Below, in pieces: positions 16,761-27,386 of a stretch of DNA of 64,000 nt. The stretch comes from Rheinheimera sp. UJ63. Its GTDB lineage: Bacteria; Pseudomonadota; Gammaproteobacteria; Enterobacterales; Alteromonadaceae. The stretch is taken from contig NZ_JAKGTQ010000004.1 of assembly GCF_021568285.1 (NCBI RefSeq), forward strand, positions 62,001 to 126,000, given 5' to 3'. The position numbers and the translations under genes are program-made. The notes below the pieces were generated by a model that saw nothing but the letters and a program-made list of their open reading frames with translations, was not told where the DNA came from and made no database searches. Positions within the stretch are counted from its first letter, which is position 1, and each line of letters starts with the position of its first letter.

Positions 16761-16985
16761 TTAACGATTTAAACGATTAATTTCTTCACTTAACTGATAT
16801 TTCTTATCAGTGACGATACTTTCTAAAGCGGCAAGCCTAGCTTTAACATGTTGTAGCTCTTCACGTATTTCTTTATCACCTTTGCCTGATGCTAAATGTT
16901 GATACTTGTAACGCATTTTCATTGCATCATAAAAGCAGCCACCGACAATCGCGACGACGACAATAACCACCACTCCGATATCCAC
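16761..16985 (-). CDS. Small membrane-anchored coiled-coil protein, PspB-like (paralogue 1)
   Basis: A 74-residue protein with a membrane helix at residues 3-23 (GVVVIVVVAIVGGCFYDAMK) and a coiled coil (DKEIREELQHVKARLAALESIV). It is the first gene of a two-gene unit with its paralogue at 16537. The resemblance to PspB is in layout and the ALESI motif, not full-length. Function unproven. A good RBS (AGGAGAAC) precedes the ATG on the minus strand. Confidence 0.72.
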   Translation of the reverse strand: MDIGVVVIVVVAIVGGCFYDAMKMRYKYQHLASGKGDKEIREELQHVKARLAALESIVTDKKYQLSEEINRLNR

Positions 16986-17221
16986 TTTTTTGTTCTCCTA
17001 TGCGTTTGCCTAAGCTTTATGTTAACGAGGCTAATCTGTTGACTGATTCATTGGCTGTGTAAAAAACTAAAAATACTGCAAACAAAATGCCAAAGTTTAA
17101 ATTGTTTAGTATCAATGTGTTATGTTTTGTTATTTTGCAAGGGTAGTGTATTCCCCAAAATAATGGTCAGCCTGACTTCAGTCTAGTGGTAAAATTCGCC
17201 AACGATAGCAAAACTTTGTAA

Positions 17222-17761
<540 letters not shown>

Positions 17762-17819
17762 CGGTTTTCACACTGCGTTTCAGGCGTCGCCGACTTGACG
17801 AGACGGTCAGTAAACGCCG

Positions 17820-17847
17820 CCGCCGTTTTAGCGACGGTCTTTTTTTA
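17820..17847 (+). terminator. Terminator after tadA
   Basis: CCGCCG (17820-17825) pairs with CGACGG (17832-17837) with one mismatch, followed by TCTTTTTTT to 17847. Confidence 0.65.
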
Positions 17848-17933
17848 TTTAGCATAAGGTTACCTAAAGTGTTTACGATTTTGTTAATAGTATGACTGCG
17901 TAAGCTCAGTTACAAGCAGCCGGTATGAATTTA

Positions 17934-19370
17934 TTATGAAGAGGGTGGTGCTAAGGCAGACGACTCTTCAGATCCATTCGTTTCTTCGACCAGTTTTTGA
18001 CGTTGTTGTTCCATTCTATCTTCCAGTTGCTGCCGTTCGTCCACGCCCACAAGGGTGTCGTAATAGCGACGAATATTTTCGACATACATTACCGCTTCAT
18101 CACCGCGGGCAAAGCCAAAACGCGTATGTTGATACACCGACTTTTTGCGTAATAAAGGTAAGCGCTGTTTCACTTCAAGCCATTTATCCGGATCGGCGCC
18201 ATCTCTCTGGGTTAAACGTCGCGCATCTTCAACATGACCCCAGCCAATGTTATATGAGGCTAAGGCAAACCATAAACGGTCTGGCATCGGGATCCGCTCT
18301 GGAATTCGCGTTAATAACAGTTGCAGATAACGACTGCCCCCATCAATGCTATCTTGTGGGTCGAGCCGACTATCTACGCCCATTTGCCGAGCCGTGGGCA
18401 TGGTTAGCATCATTAAACCGCGCACACCCGTGGGGCTGCGGGCTTTCGGGTTCCAGTGCGATTCTTGATAGCTTAACGCTGCCAATAAACGCCAATCCAA
18501 TTCACCGGCATGTTGAAGAAACAGTGGTTTGAACTTCGGTAAGGTGTGGTCGATAGCCTGAATAAATTTAATGGTATCAACGTAATCAAACAGCTCAACA
18601 TGGCCAAAATAACGATCCTCTAATGTCACTAAGTCGCCATTTTGATAAACGTGACCAAAATATTCGATCAAGACACTGTATAGGCTGTCATCTTGGCCTT
18701 TTTGAAGTAGCCAACCCACCGGCAAATTTTCATTGAGAGTAAAGGCAATACTGAGTTGCGGAAACAAACGGCGGTTGACCGCCAGTTGGTTTGAATCGGT
18801 CAGGGTATAGTTGATACTGCCGTCGATGACTTTTTGCAGTAATTCATCGGCATCTAATTCGGGATCTTCTACATACTGAAAGTCAGCGTTTTCTTGTTGT
18901 AAAATGGCCAGGCTTTCGGCATGACTACTGGCTTTCATCACCACAACCGGCCCGGCTAGATCGGCAAATTCACGCGGCCAAGTTGCTCCTTGTCGGTACA
19001 CCACTACTTCATTGATCCAGCGATAAGGCGGTGCGGCACGAAAGCGTTCAGTACGTGAGGGCGTTAAGGTTAGACCTCCGGCGATAAAGTCAACTTGGCC
19101 GGTTTCCAGTTTATCGAGTAACTCATCCAGGTGAAAACTGGGGGCTAAACTCAGCTCGACACCGAGGCGGTCGGCCAGTGCTTTGGCCAGTTCGTATTCA
19201 AACCCAGTAGGGCCATCTACCCCAATATAATAACTTGTCGGGCCATGTAAAATACCCACTCTCAAGCTGTTGCGCTGATAAATGTCGGCCAATTGCCCGG
19301 TTGTCTCGACCGCCGGTGGCGTGCAAGCAAACAGTAAGCAACAGCAGAGTAATAACAGCGTTTTGTGCAT
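17934..19370 (-). CDS. mltF: Membrane-bound lytic murein transglycosylase F
   Basis: Cleaves peptidoglycan glycan strands, forming 1,6-anhydro ends, at the inner face of the outer membrane. The 478-residue product has a lipoprotein signal (LLFAC lipobox). Residues about 30-270 form a solute-binding-protein (SBP type 3) domain (LRVGILHGPTSYY, GFEYELAKALADRLG). The SLT domain follows, with the catalytic Glu in AALSYQESHWNPKA and the SLT motifs GVRGLMMLTMPTA and FALASYNIGWGH. The start at 19370 (MHKTLLLL) fits the signal peptide; the frame upstream is not conserved. Divergent from purL and facing tadA, as in E. coli. Confidence 0.93.
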   Translation of the reverse strand: MHKTLLLLCCCLLFACTPPAVETTGQLADIYQRNSLRVGILHGPTSYYIGVDGPTGFEYELAKALADRLGVELSLAPSFHLDELLDKLETGQVDFIAGGLTLTPSRTERFRAAPPYRWINEVVVYRQGATWPREFADLAGPVVVMKASSHAESLAILQQENADFQYVEDPELDADELLQKVIDGSINYTLTDSNQLAVNRRLFPQLSIAFTLNENLPVGWLLQKGQDDSLYSVLIEYFGHVYQNGDLVTLEDRYFGHVELFDYVDTIKFIQAIDHTLPKFKPLFLQHAGELDWRLLAALSYQESHWNPKARSPTGVRGLMMLTMPTARQMGVDSRLDPQDSIDGGSRYLQLLLTRIPERIPMPDRLWFALASYNIGWGHVEDARRLTQRDGADPDKWLEVKQRLPLLRKKSVYQHTRFGFARGDEAVMYVENIRRYYDTLVGVDERQQLEDRMEQQRQKLVEETNGSEESSALAPPSS

Positions 19371-19533
19371 AATGGCGGTCCAACCTCTTTGATGAATGGC
19401 TGTTATAGCAAACTTCTTGCCGTCAGTCAGGTTTTTCGCATATCCCTCGACGCGAATTTTCTTTATAATATGCCGCCTTTTAGGGTTTAAACGCCCTAGG
19501 TTCCACTGTCGTTCAACCAACGGAAATAAGCCT

Positions 19534-22500
19534 ATGTTGATCCTGCGTGGTGCGCCTGCACTGTCCGAATTCAGAATTCAAAAGTTACTCGATCTTTGTG
19601 CCCAGCAAAATTTACCGGTAAGCGGAATTTATGCTGAATATATGCATTTTGCTGATCTTGCTGCACCGTTAAGTGCAGAGCAACAGGACACATTAGATAA
19701 ATTATTGAGTTACGGCCCCACGGTCACCAGTCATCAACCGACCGGTTTGTTGTTACTCGTGACGCCGCGGCCGGGTACCATTTCGCCATGGTCATCAAAA
19801 GCGACCGATATTGCCCATAACTGTAACTTACCGCAGGTTAAACGCCTCGAGCGCGGTGTGGCGTATTATCTCCTAGCTGAGGCCTTAACTGCAACGCAGT
19901 TAACGCAGGTACAAGCCTTATTGCATGATCGGATGATGGAAACGGTGTTTACTGAGCTGCAGCAGGCAGAAGCATTGTTTGCTAAAGCTGCGCCAGCAGA
20001 GCTGAGTTCAGTTGATATTTTAGCCGGTGGTCGCGAAGCGTTAGTGCTAGCCAATCAGCAAATGGGTTTAGCGCTGGCGGAAGATGAAATTGACTATCTG
20101 GTCACTAACTTTCAGCAATTAGGCCGCAATCCGAACGACATTGAGCTGTATATGTTTGCTCAGGCTAACTCAGAGCATTGCCGGCACAAAATTTTTAACG
20201 CTGATTGGACTATCGACGGCGTAGCACAGCCTAAATCGCTGTTTAAAATGATTAAGAACACTTTCGAGCATTCGCCAGATTTCGTGTTATCGGCTTACAA
20301 AGATAACGCGGCAGTGATGGTCGGTTCAGAAGCGGGGCGCTTCTTCCCGCAAGCGGGTAGTAATGAATACCAGTATCACCATGAACCGATCCATATTTTG
20401 ATGAAGGTTGAAACGCATAACCACCCAACGGCAATCTCTCCTTACCCAGGCGCGGCAACGGGTTCGGGTGGCGAAATTCGTGATGAAGGTGCTACCGGTG
20501 TCGGCTCAAAACCCAAAGCGGGCTTAGTGGGTTTCTCAGTATCTAACTTGCGTATCCCTGGCTTTGAACAGCCGTGGGAAACCGATTTTGGTAAGCCAAA
20601 CCGTATTGTTAGTGCACTCGATATTATGCTGGAAGGGCCACTGGGTGGCGCGGCCTTTAATAACGAATTTGGTCGCCCAGCGATCAACGGTTATTTCCGT
20701 ACTTATGAAGAGCAAGTACACAGCCATAATGGTTTAGAGGTGCGTGGTTATCACAAGCCGATAATGATTGCCGGTGGTTTAGGTAATATCCGTGAAGATC
20801 ATGTACAAAAAGGCGATTTAGCACCTGGTTCTAAACTGGTGGTGCTAGGTGGCCCGGCCATGAACATTGGTTTAGGCGGCAGTGCGGCTTCATCAATGAC
20901 CTCAGGGCAATCGAACGAAGATTTAGATTTTGCTTCCGTACAGCGCGAAAACCCAGAAATTGAACGTCGTTGCCAAGAGGTGATCGACCGCTGCTGGCAG
21001 TTAGGCGCCGATAACCCTATTTGCTTTATCCACGATGTGGGTGCCGGTGGTTTATCCAATGCATTCCCTGAATTAGTGAGCGATGGTGGTGTGGGCGGTA
21101 AGTTTGAGCTACGTAACGTACCGAACGACGAGCTGAGCATGTCGCCATTACAAATTTGGTGTAATGAGTCGCAAGAGCGCTATGTGATGGCCATTCCGGC
21201 TGACAAACTCGCGGTGTTTGAAGAGATTTGTAAGCGCGAGCGCGCACCTTATGCAGTCGTCGGTGAAGCCACTGCAGATAAGCATTTAACCTTAAGCGAT
21301 CAGTATTTTGGTAATACGCCAATCGACTTGCCGTTAAATGTGTTACTGGGTAAAGCACCGAAAATGCACCGTGAAGTGCAAAGCTTACAAGCCGTTGGCA
21401 AACCGCTCGATCGCAGTGCCATTACTATTGCCGATGCCGCCGAGCGTTTACTGCGTTTACCTACCATTGCCGAGAAAACCTTTTTAGTGACCATTGGCGA
21501 TCGCACGGTAACCGGCTTGGTGGCACGTGATCAGATGGTTGGCCCATGGCAAGTGCCGGTGGCTAACTGCGCAGTTACCGCAGCAAGCTATGATACTTAT
21601 CACGGTGAAGCGATGGCGATGGGTGAGCGTACGCCAGTGGCACTGCTTGATTTTGCTGCCTCTGCCCGTTTAGCGGTAGCAGAAGCCATTACCAATATCG
21701 CGGCCACTGATATTGGCGATTTAAACCGGATTAAATTATCAGCAAACTGGATGGCCGCGGCCGGTCACCCAGGTGAAGATGCCGGTTTATACGCCGCGGT
21801 TAAAGCGGTAGGCGAAGAGTTATGCCCAGCATTAAATGTGACCATTCCGGTCGGTAAAGACTCGATGTCGATGAAAACGCGCTGGCAGCAAGACGGTGAA
21901 GAAAAAGTCGTCACTGCGCCATTGTCGTTGGTGATTACCGCTTTTGCTCGCGTTGAAGATATTCGTAAAACCGTTACGCCACAGCTTCGCACTGATTTGG
22001 GTGACAGCAGCTTGTTGTTAGTCGATTTGGGCCAAGGAGCCAACCGTTTAGGTGGTTCTTGTTTAGCGCAAGTGTATAAGCAATTAGGCGATACCGCGGC
22101 GGATTTAGATAGCCCAGAGTTATTGCTGAATTTCTTCCATGCGATGCAGCAATTAACCCGTGAGCAAAAACTGCTGGCCTATCATGACCGTTCAGACGGT
22201 GGTTTATTGGTTACGCTGGCCGAGATGGCCTTTGCCGGTAAAGCCGGTCTGCAAGCAGATATTAGCGGCTTAGGCGCTGATGCGCTTGCTGCACTATACA
22301 GTGAAGAGCTCGGTGCGGTGATTCAGGTGAAAACCGCGGATGTAGCTTATGTACAGCAAGTGTTAGCAAAGCATAACTTAGCGCCGTTAAGCCACTTATT
22401 AGGTGCAGTCAGTGCCAGCGATGAGTTTGTGATCACGCAGCAAGGTAAAACCGTCTTTAGTGATAGCCGTAGCCGCTTACGCCGCATTTGGGCGGAAACC

Positions 22501-23424
22501 ACCTATCAGATGCAAGCGCTGCGCGATAACCCCGCTGGTGCTGAGCAAGAAATGGCGGCAAAAGCCGATCAGCAGGATCCGGGCTTAAATGTAAAATTAA
22601 GCTTTGATGCTAACGTTGATGTTGCCGCGCCTTTTATTTTAAAAGGTGCTGCACCGAAGATCGCCATTCTGCGTGAGCAGGGCGTGAACTCGCAACAAGA
22701 AATGGCCGCGGCGTTTAACCGTGCCGGCTTTAATGCGGTTGACGTTCACATGAGTGATATTTTAGCCGGTCGCGTGAAGTTGGCCGACTTTAACGGTTTA
22801 GCTGCCTGTGGCGGTTTCTCGTACGGTGACGTATTAGGCGCCGGTGAAGGTTGGGCCAAGTCGATTCTGTTTAACGCGCAAGCACGGGAACAGTTCCAAG
22901 CCTTCTTCGAACGGCAATCAACGTTTGCTTTGGGTGTCTGTAATGGTTGTCAGATGATGTCGAATCTGAAGAGCCTGATCCCCGGTGCAGAGCACTGGCC
23001 GCACTTTGTTCGTAATAAGTCTGAGCGGTTTGAAGCACGTTTTAGCTTAGTGGAAGTGCAGCAAAGCCCGTCGTTGTTCTTTAGCGGTATGGCTGGTTCA
23101 CGTATGCCAATTGCGGTATCGCACGGTGAAGGCCATGCGGAATTTGCCAGCGCGGCGGCCTTTGCTGCGGCCAATCAAAGTGGCAATGTGGCGATGCGTT
23201 TTGTCGATAACTACGGTCAGGTAACAGAGCAATATCCGGCGAACCCGAACGGTTCACCTGCCGGTATTACCGCCCTGACCACCACCGATGGTCGCGTGAG
23301 TATTATGATGCCGCACCCAGAGCGGGTATTTCGTACCGTTGCGAACTCGTGGCACCCGGATGATTGGCAAGAAGATAGCCCATGGATGCGTATGTTCCGT
23401 AATGCGCGAGTGTGGTTAGGTTAA
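19534..23424 (+). CDS. purL: Phosphoribosylformylglycinamidine synthase (FGAM synthetase)
   Basis: Large single-chain PurL for step 4 of purine synthesis: converts FGAR, glutamine and ATP to FGAM. The product is 1296 residues, matching E. coli (1295). The N-terminal PurS-like part, two ATP-binding halves ([14 protein letters not shown]-type motif at about residue 210, [17 protein letters not shown] in the second half), and the C-terminal glutaminase ([15 protein letters not shown], catalytic Cys in [19 protein letters not shown]) are in order. The start at 19534 gives [11 protein letters not shown], the family N-terminus. A strong terminator follows. Purine (PurR) control is likely from the family, but no operator was identified. 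Confidence 0.97.
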   Translation: MLILRGAPALSEFRIQKLLDLCAQQNLPVSGIYAEYMHFADLAAPLSAEQQDTLDKLLSYGPTVTSHQPTGLLLLVTPRPGTISPWSSKATDIAHNCNLPQVKRLERGVAYYLLAEALTATQLTQVQALLHDRMMETVFTELQQAEALFAKAAPAELSSVDILAGGREALVLANQQMGLALAEDEIDYLVTNFQQLGRNPNDIELYMFAQANSEHCRHKIFNADWTIDGVAQPKSLFKMIKNTFEHSPDFVLSAYKDNAAVMVGSEAGRFFPQAGSNEYQYHHEPIHILMKVETHNHPTAISPYPGAATGSGGEIRDEGATGVGSKPKAGLVGFSVSNLRIPGFEQPWETDFGKPNRIVSALDIMLEGPLGGAAFNNEFGRPAINGYFRTYEEQVHSHNGLEVRGYHKPIMIAGGLGNIREDHVQKGDLAPGSKLVVLGGPAMNIGLGGSAASSMTSGQSNEDLDFASVQRENPEIERRCQEVIDRCWQLGADNPICFIHDVGAGGLSNAFPELVSDGGVGGKFELRNVPNDELSMSPLQIWCNESQERYVMAIPADKLAVFEEICKRERAPYAVVGEATADKHLTLSDQYFGNTPIDLPLNVLLGKAPKMHREVQSLQAVGKPLDRSAITIADAAERLLRLPTIAEKTFLVTIGDRTVTGLVARDQMVGPWQVPVANCAVTAASYDTYHGEAMAMGERTPVALLDFAASARLAVAEAITNIAATDIGDLNRIKLSANWMAAAGHPGEDAGLYAAVKAVGEELCPALNVTIPVGKDSMSMKTRWQQDGEEKVVTAPLSLVITAFARVEDIRKTVTPQLRTDLGDSSLLLVDLGQGANRLGGSCLAQVYKQLGDTAADLDSPELLLNFFHAMQQLTREQKLLAYHDRSDGGLLVTLAEMAFAGKAGLQADISGLGADALAALYSEELGAVIQVKTADVAYVQQVLAKHNLAPLSHLLGAVSASDEFVITQQGKTVFSDSRSRLRRIWAETTYQMQALRDNPAGAEQEMAAKADQQDPGLNVKLSFDANVDVAAPFILKGAAPKIAILREQGVNSQQEMAAAFNRAGFNAVDVHMSDILAGRVKLADFNGLAACGGFSYGDVLGAGEGWAKSILFNAQAREQFQAFFERQSTFALGVCNGCQMMSNLKSLIPGAEHWPHFVRNKSERFEARFSLVEVQQSPSLFFSGMAGSRMPIAVSHGEGHAEFASAAAFAAANQSGNVAMRFVDNYGQVTEQYPANPNGSPAGITALTTTDGRVSIMMPHPERVFRTVANSWHPDDWQEDSPWMRMFRNARVWLG

Positions 23425-23441
23425 CCTTTCGCTAAATGGAA

Positions 23442-23472
23442 AAAACGCCAGCAAAACGTGCTGGCGTTTTTG
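23442..23472 (+). terminator. Intrinsic terminator after purL
   Basis: AAAACGCCAGC (23442-23452), loop AAAACGT, GCTGGCGTTTT (23460-23470), then further T residues. Confidence 0.92.
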
Positions 23473-23647
23473 TTTCAAGTGATGACATTTTACGATATGT
23501 GCACCCGGCGTTGCTAACTCCGTGCGACGTTATAAGCCTTAGACCCACCCAATGTAGCTTTATCTTTAGCTTCCCGGCAAAAGACGCCTCCAGCCAAAGT
23601 GTGCTCAGTACTGGCCTAAATGTTAGGTGTCGCTGCTGTTTTGCTAG

Positions 23648-24565
23648 TTACATCATCCCTTTTAAAAAAGCCACCACACTGCGGCCGAGGGCGCTAAGTG
23701 CATAGCCGCCCTCTAGCATGGCGACAATGCGGCCTTCGCAATGCTTATCCGCCAGTTGTTTTAACTCGGTGCCGATCCACTGGTAATCGTCTTCGCGCAA
23801 CATAAAGTGCGCCATTTCATCTTCGGCATGACCATCGAAACCCGCAGACACTAAAATGAGCTGTGGCGCGAACGCATCAATAGCCGGTATCCAATGCTCA
23901 GAGACTTGATCGCGCCATTGCTGGCTACGACAGCCACCGGCAAAAGGTAAATTGATGATGTGCTCATTCTCGGTATCCGCCCCGGTATATGGATAAAGCG
24001 GATGTTCAAAAGAGGAGCAAAACAGTACCCGTGGTTCGTGCTGGAAAATATCTTCGGTGCCATTACCGTGGTGGACATCAAAATCGACAATGGCTATGCG
24101 GGATAAACCATAGTGATTGAGTGCATGTTCAGCGGCAACCGCAATATTGTTAATTAAACAAAAGCCCATGGCTTGCTCACGGGTGGCATGATGGCCGGGT
24201 GGACGTACGGCACAAAATGCTTGTTCATTATTGCCCGCCATAACACGGTCGACCGCATTGATACCACTTCCTGCGGCATGCATGGCGGCTTCAAGGCTTT
24301 TCGGGCTCATCACGGTGTCAGGATCTAACCAAATATGCCCCTCGGTCGGCGCTTTGGCAAAGAGTTCATCCACATAATGTTTACCATGGGCTAAATACAA
24401 ACTTTCACGACTGGCTGGGGTGGCATCAAACTGCATAACCACATATTCCATTCCCGAGCGGATGATTTGATCATTAATGGCCGACAGCCGTTCACCACAC
24501 TCGGGGTGTTCGACGCCGTTGTCATGGTAATAGCAACTTGGATGACTAAAAATGGTAATAGCCAT
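23648..24565 (-). CDS. Histone-deacetylase-family (AcuC/HDAC-like) amidohydrolase
   Basis: Zinc amidohydrolase of the arginase/deacetylase fold, 305 residues, cytosolic. Catalytic His pair in AVRPPGHHATRE, zinc ligands in VDFDVHHGNGTED (D and H) and the second Asp in VSAGFDGHAED; LEGGYALSALG is the closing family motif. Bacterial members deacetylate proteins or acetylpolyamines; substrate unknown. Its ATG overlaps the stop of the upstream acetyl-CoA hydrolase/GNAT gene by one base (TGATG), so the two are translationally coupled. Paired with an acetyltransferase domain, a protein-deacetylation role is attractive but inferred. Confidence 0.88.
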   Translation of the reverse strand: MAITIFSHPSCYYHDNGVEHPECGERLSAINDQIIRSGMEYVVMQFDATPASRESLYLAHGKHYVDELFAKAPTEGHIWLDPDTVMSPKSLEAAMHAAGSGINAVDRVMAGNNEQAFCAVRPPGHHATREQAMGFCLINNIAVAAEHALNHYGLSRIAIVDFDVHHGNGTEDIFQHEPRVLFCSSFEHPLYPYTGADTENEHIINLPFAGGCRSQQWRDQVSEHWIPAIDAFAPQLILVSAGFDGHAEDEMAHFMLREDDYQWIGTELKQLADKHCEGRIVAMLEGGYALSALGRSVVAFLKGMM

Positions 24566-26409
24566 CAGTTTTCTCCTTTTGCGGGGATGGTTAATTTTAA
24601 ATAGGCTTCTGTGGGGTCGTCACTTTTTAAACGCATAAAACCGGCATTTTCAAACACTTTTAGCATGGGTTTATTTTCAGAACGAACAAAAGCCTGCATG
24701 GAGTTAAGACCTCGGCTGGTTGCAATATTGATCATCTCGGCCAATAAGCGTTTAGCCATACCGCGGCCTTGTAATACTTCGCGAGTCACGAAGGCCACTT
24801 CGCAGCTATTTTCATTTGGGATCAAGTAATAACGTCCCACCGCTTGGATCTCCACCACCGAGCCTTTTTGTTTCACAATACACAAAGCCAAGTCTTTTGA
24901 TTGATCAACGCTCACTAAGGTACAGGATTTTTCTCTGCTCATTTGTGTTGGCACAGAGTTGTAGCGCATTTGCAGCGTTTCTTTGGTGTGTGAATAAAAG
25001 AACTCTTGCAAACGCCGTTCATCAGACGGGTTTAGCGGCCGAATATCAAATTTTTCGCCATTAAAGGTTAACTCTTTAAAGCCGACTGGGCCAAGCTCAG
25101 GCACATCAACCGGTGTTTGTAATTGATAATGCGGGACCCAATAATTTTTGCGAACTTCGGCTAATAACTGATTCCGAAACTTTGGGTGTGCCACTCGAAT
25201 TAACTCAAGCGCGCGCTCACGAATACTTTTACCGCGCAGTGAAGCAACGCCAAACTCGGTGACCACATAATGCACATGCGCACGGGTGGTAACTACGCCG
25301 GCGCCTTCTTTGATATGTGGCACTATGCGCGAAATGGTGCCGTTTTTCGCGGTAGAGGGCAGGGCAATAATTGGTTTACCGCCTTGGCTCATGGAAGCAC
25401 CGCGGCTAAAATCGACCTGCCCACCGACGCCACTGTAAAACATATGGCCAATCGAATCAGAAACAATCTGACCGGTCAGATCCACTTCAATCGCGCTGTT
25501 AATCGATACCATGCGATCGTTGCGGGCAATATTAATCGGTGAGTTAACATATTCGCTGGGATAAAAACCGATATGAGGGTTTTTATCGACAAAGTCGTAT
25601 AACCTTTTTGTGCCCATACAAAAGCTGGTGACGCTTTTGCCCGGGTGAAAGGTTTTACGCCGATTATTAATCACGCCTTTTTTAATCAAATCTAAAGCGC
25701 CATCAGTTAATAACTCGGTATGTAAGCCTAAATCTTTGTGATTGCTTAAATAACGTGTGACCGCCGCGCAAATTTTGCCGACACCAATTTGAATGGTGGC
25801 GCCATCTTCGACCAGTAGTGATACATATTGGCCGATCCGCTCGGTGCGCGCATCTAATTCGGGTGGTTCGATTTCCGGTAAGGCTTGTTCGGCATAGAAG
25901 AACGCATCAATGTCATCTTTATGAATAAAGGATTGGCCATAGGTTGTTGGCATCGCTGGGTTAACTTGCGCGATGACTATTTTGGCGGCTTTCGCTGCCG
26001 CCGAAATGACATCGACTGCCACCCCTAACGAGTGATAACCGTGCTCATCAGCAGGGCTGACCATAATTAATGCCGCATCTAAAGGTAAAATACCGTCCGT
26101 GAACAACGCCGGGATGTCTGTCATAAAGCAGGGGGTATAATCGGCACGCCCTTCTGCGACCGCTTGGCGAATAGTATGACCGCCGATAAATAGGGTATTT
26201 ACTTTGAACAGATGCTGAAATTCGGGAGAGGCCCAACGGTTGTCAGAGAAGGTCACCAATTGCACAATTTCAATATCGTGCAGACTTTTGGCATTAGCAA
26301 TTAAGTCATCAATTAATAACGTGGGGACAGCAGCATGCGAGCCAATAAAAATACGGCTGCCAGATTTTAATAACTGTTGCCAATTCAATGAAATGGTTTT
26401 TTGCGCCAT
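24565..26409 (-). CDS. Acetyl-CoA hydrolase/CoA-transferase fused to a GNAT acetyltransferase
   Basis: A 614-residue two-domain protein. Residues 1-430 form an acetyl-CoA hydrolase/4-hydroxybutyrate CoA-transferase domain (GSHAAVPTLLIDDL, GVGKICAAVTRYL, GVGGQVDFSRGASMS, VTEFGVASLRGKSIRERA). Residues about 450-610 form a GNAT N-acetyltransferase domain (FDIRPLNPSDERRLQEFFYS; acetyl-CoA loop VLQGRGMAKRLLAEM, Q/R-x-x-G-x-G/A type). The fusion is a recurrent architecture in gammaproteobacteria. The GNAT part may acetylate a protein, in the manner of Pat-type enzymes with CoA-ligase-like domains. Coupled to the HDAC-like gene downstream. GGAG lies five bases before the ATG. Confidence 0.9.
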   Translation of the reverse strand: MAQKTISLNWQQLLKSGSRIFIGSHAAVPTLLIDDLIANAKSLHDIEIVQLVTFSDNRWASPEFQHLFKVNTLFIGGHTIRQAVAEGRADYTPCFMTDIPALFTDGILPLDAALIMVSPADEHGYHSLGVAVDVISAAAKAAKIVIAQVNPAMPTTYGQSFIHKDDIDAFFYAEQALPEIEPPELDARTERIGQYVSLLVEDGATIQIGVGKICAAVTRYLSNHKDLGLHTELLTDGALDLIKKGVINNRRKTFHPGKSVTSFCMGTKRLYDFVDKNPHIGFYPSEYVNSPINIARNDRMVSINSAIEVDLTGQIVSDSIGHMFYSGVGGQVDFSRGASMSQGGKPIIALPSTAKNGTISRIVPHIKEGAGVVTTRAHVHYVVTEFGVASLRGKSIRERALELIRVAHPKFRNQLLAEVRKNYWVPHYQLQTPVDVPELGPVGFKELTFNGEKFDIRPLNPSDERRLQEFFYSHTKETLQMRYNSVPTQMSREKSCTLVSVDQSKDLALCIVKQKGSVVEIQAVGRYYLIPNENSCEVAFVTREVLQGRGMAKRLLAEMINIATSRGLNSMQAFVRSENKPMLKVFENAGFMRLKSDDPTEAYLKLTIPAKGEN

Positions 26410-26512
26410 GTGAACTCCGCAGCGAAAATGCTAGACCTTACTGTAGTCTAGATTGTGCAGCGGGAACAGACCCAACTTTGGTCGGATGCAGCTGGCTGCA
26501 GCCTTTGGTAAA

Positions 26513-26534
26513 CCTGCTGGCAAGCGCCAGCAGG
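26513..26534 (-). terminator. Hairpin after ompW
   Basis: CCTGCTGGC (26513-26521), loop AAGC, GCCAGCAGG (26526-26534), a perfect 9-bp stem 23 bp past the ompW stop. The following minus-strand bases (TTTACC) are only weakly T-rich. Confidence 0.55.
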
Positions 26535-26556
26535 AGAGATTTAGCGCTTGAAAGTA

Positions 26557-27252
26557 TTATAAGGTCCAGCGTAAGCCAATCATCGCAACAAAGGGATCAA
26601 TATTGACATCCACTTGTTGAATGGTATTACCTTGTACTCGAACTTGCGCATCGGTATCGATGTCCATTTTACTGATCATCAGATGCAGCCCTAAGTTTTC
26701 GGAGAACTTGACATTAACGCCGGCTTGCGCCGCTAAACCCCAAGAGTTTTTCAGTTTGATGGTTACCGCATCACCACTGTTCGCTGCACCTAAAGCCACC
26801 AAGGTTGACACTAATTGTTGATCGGCTTCGGTATTAAAAAAGTTAGTGTAATTTACCCCTAAACCAACAAAGGGTTGAATGTGATCGCTACCTAAATCAA
26901 AGTGGTATTGCGCTAATAGCGTCGGGGGTAAATGTTTGGTTTTACCAATGTTTAGACCGTCTAAGGCGCCATCACCGCTGATTTTATGTGTAAAAGGCGT
27001 AGCCGCAATCAGTTGCACTGCCCAATTGCTTTCAAAGGTATAATCGAACGTTAAGCCAAGTTGGGTATTGTTGTTAACTTTAACGCCGGTAGAGCCTGCA
27101 GGTAAACCGGCAACGCTTTCCACAACATCAAGATGGCTGCTGCTATCTTTTGGCTGCACGCTAATTGCACCCACATTGACAGAAAAATCAGCTAAGGCGG
27201 TGCCACTAAACAGGGTTAAACTTAAGGCTGCTGCGGTAAAGATTGCTTTCAT
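26557..27252 (-). CDS. ompW: OmpW-family outer membrane protein
   Basis: Small eight-stranded beta-barrel of the outer membrane, thought to pass hydrophobic molecules. The 231-residue product starts with a signal peptide (MKAIFTAAALSLTLFSGTALA). Family segments: VNVGAISVQPKDSS, NTQLGLTFDYTFESNWAVQLIAATPFTHKI, LPPTLLAQYHF, IQPFVGLGVNYTNFF, and the closing strand FVAMIGLRWTL with a C-terminal aromatic-x-Leu pattern. The start at 27252 has GGAG upstream (GGAGAACACC). The gene is monocistronic between two terminators. Confidence 0.92.
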   Translation of the reverse strand: MKAIFTAAALSLTLFSGTALADFSVNVGAISVQPKDSSSHLDVVESVAGLPAGSTGVKVNNNTQLGLTFDYTFESNWAVQLIAATPFTHKISGDGALDGLNIGKTKHLPPTLLAQYHFDLGSDHIQPFVGLGVNYTNFFNTEADQQLVSTLVALGAANSGDAVTIKLKNSWGLAAQAGVNVKFSENLGLHLMISKMDIDTDAQVRVQGNTIQQVDVNIDPFVAMIGLRWTL

Positions 27253-27320
27253 GGTGTTCTCCAGATAATTAACTGGCGCCATTGTGCGCTGTTCGTCTGC
27301 AGATACTTTGGGCTGGATCA

Positions 27321-27348
27321 AAAAAGCCTGTCGGTAGACAGGCTTTTT
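27321..27348 (-). terminator. Intrinsic terminator after the DUF3300 gene
   Basis: AAAAAGCCTGTC (27321-27332), loop GGTA, GACAGGCTTTTT (27337-27348), T-rich on both strands; it ends the minus-strand gene at 27387 and isolates ompW. Confidence 0.9.
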
Positions 27349-27386
27349 GGTTGGCAGTTTGTTTTAAATCAATAAAAAGGCCGCCG

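Noticed and set aside
17936-18532. 198-codon plus-strand frame antisense to mltF
   Set aside because: Complement of the mltF catalytic domain; no signature or RBS.
23436-23705. 89-codon frame after purL
   Set aside because: Begins inside the purL terminator and runs into the deacetylase gene; composition not protein-like.
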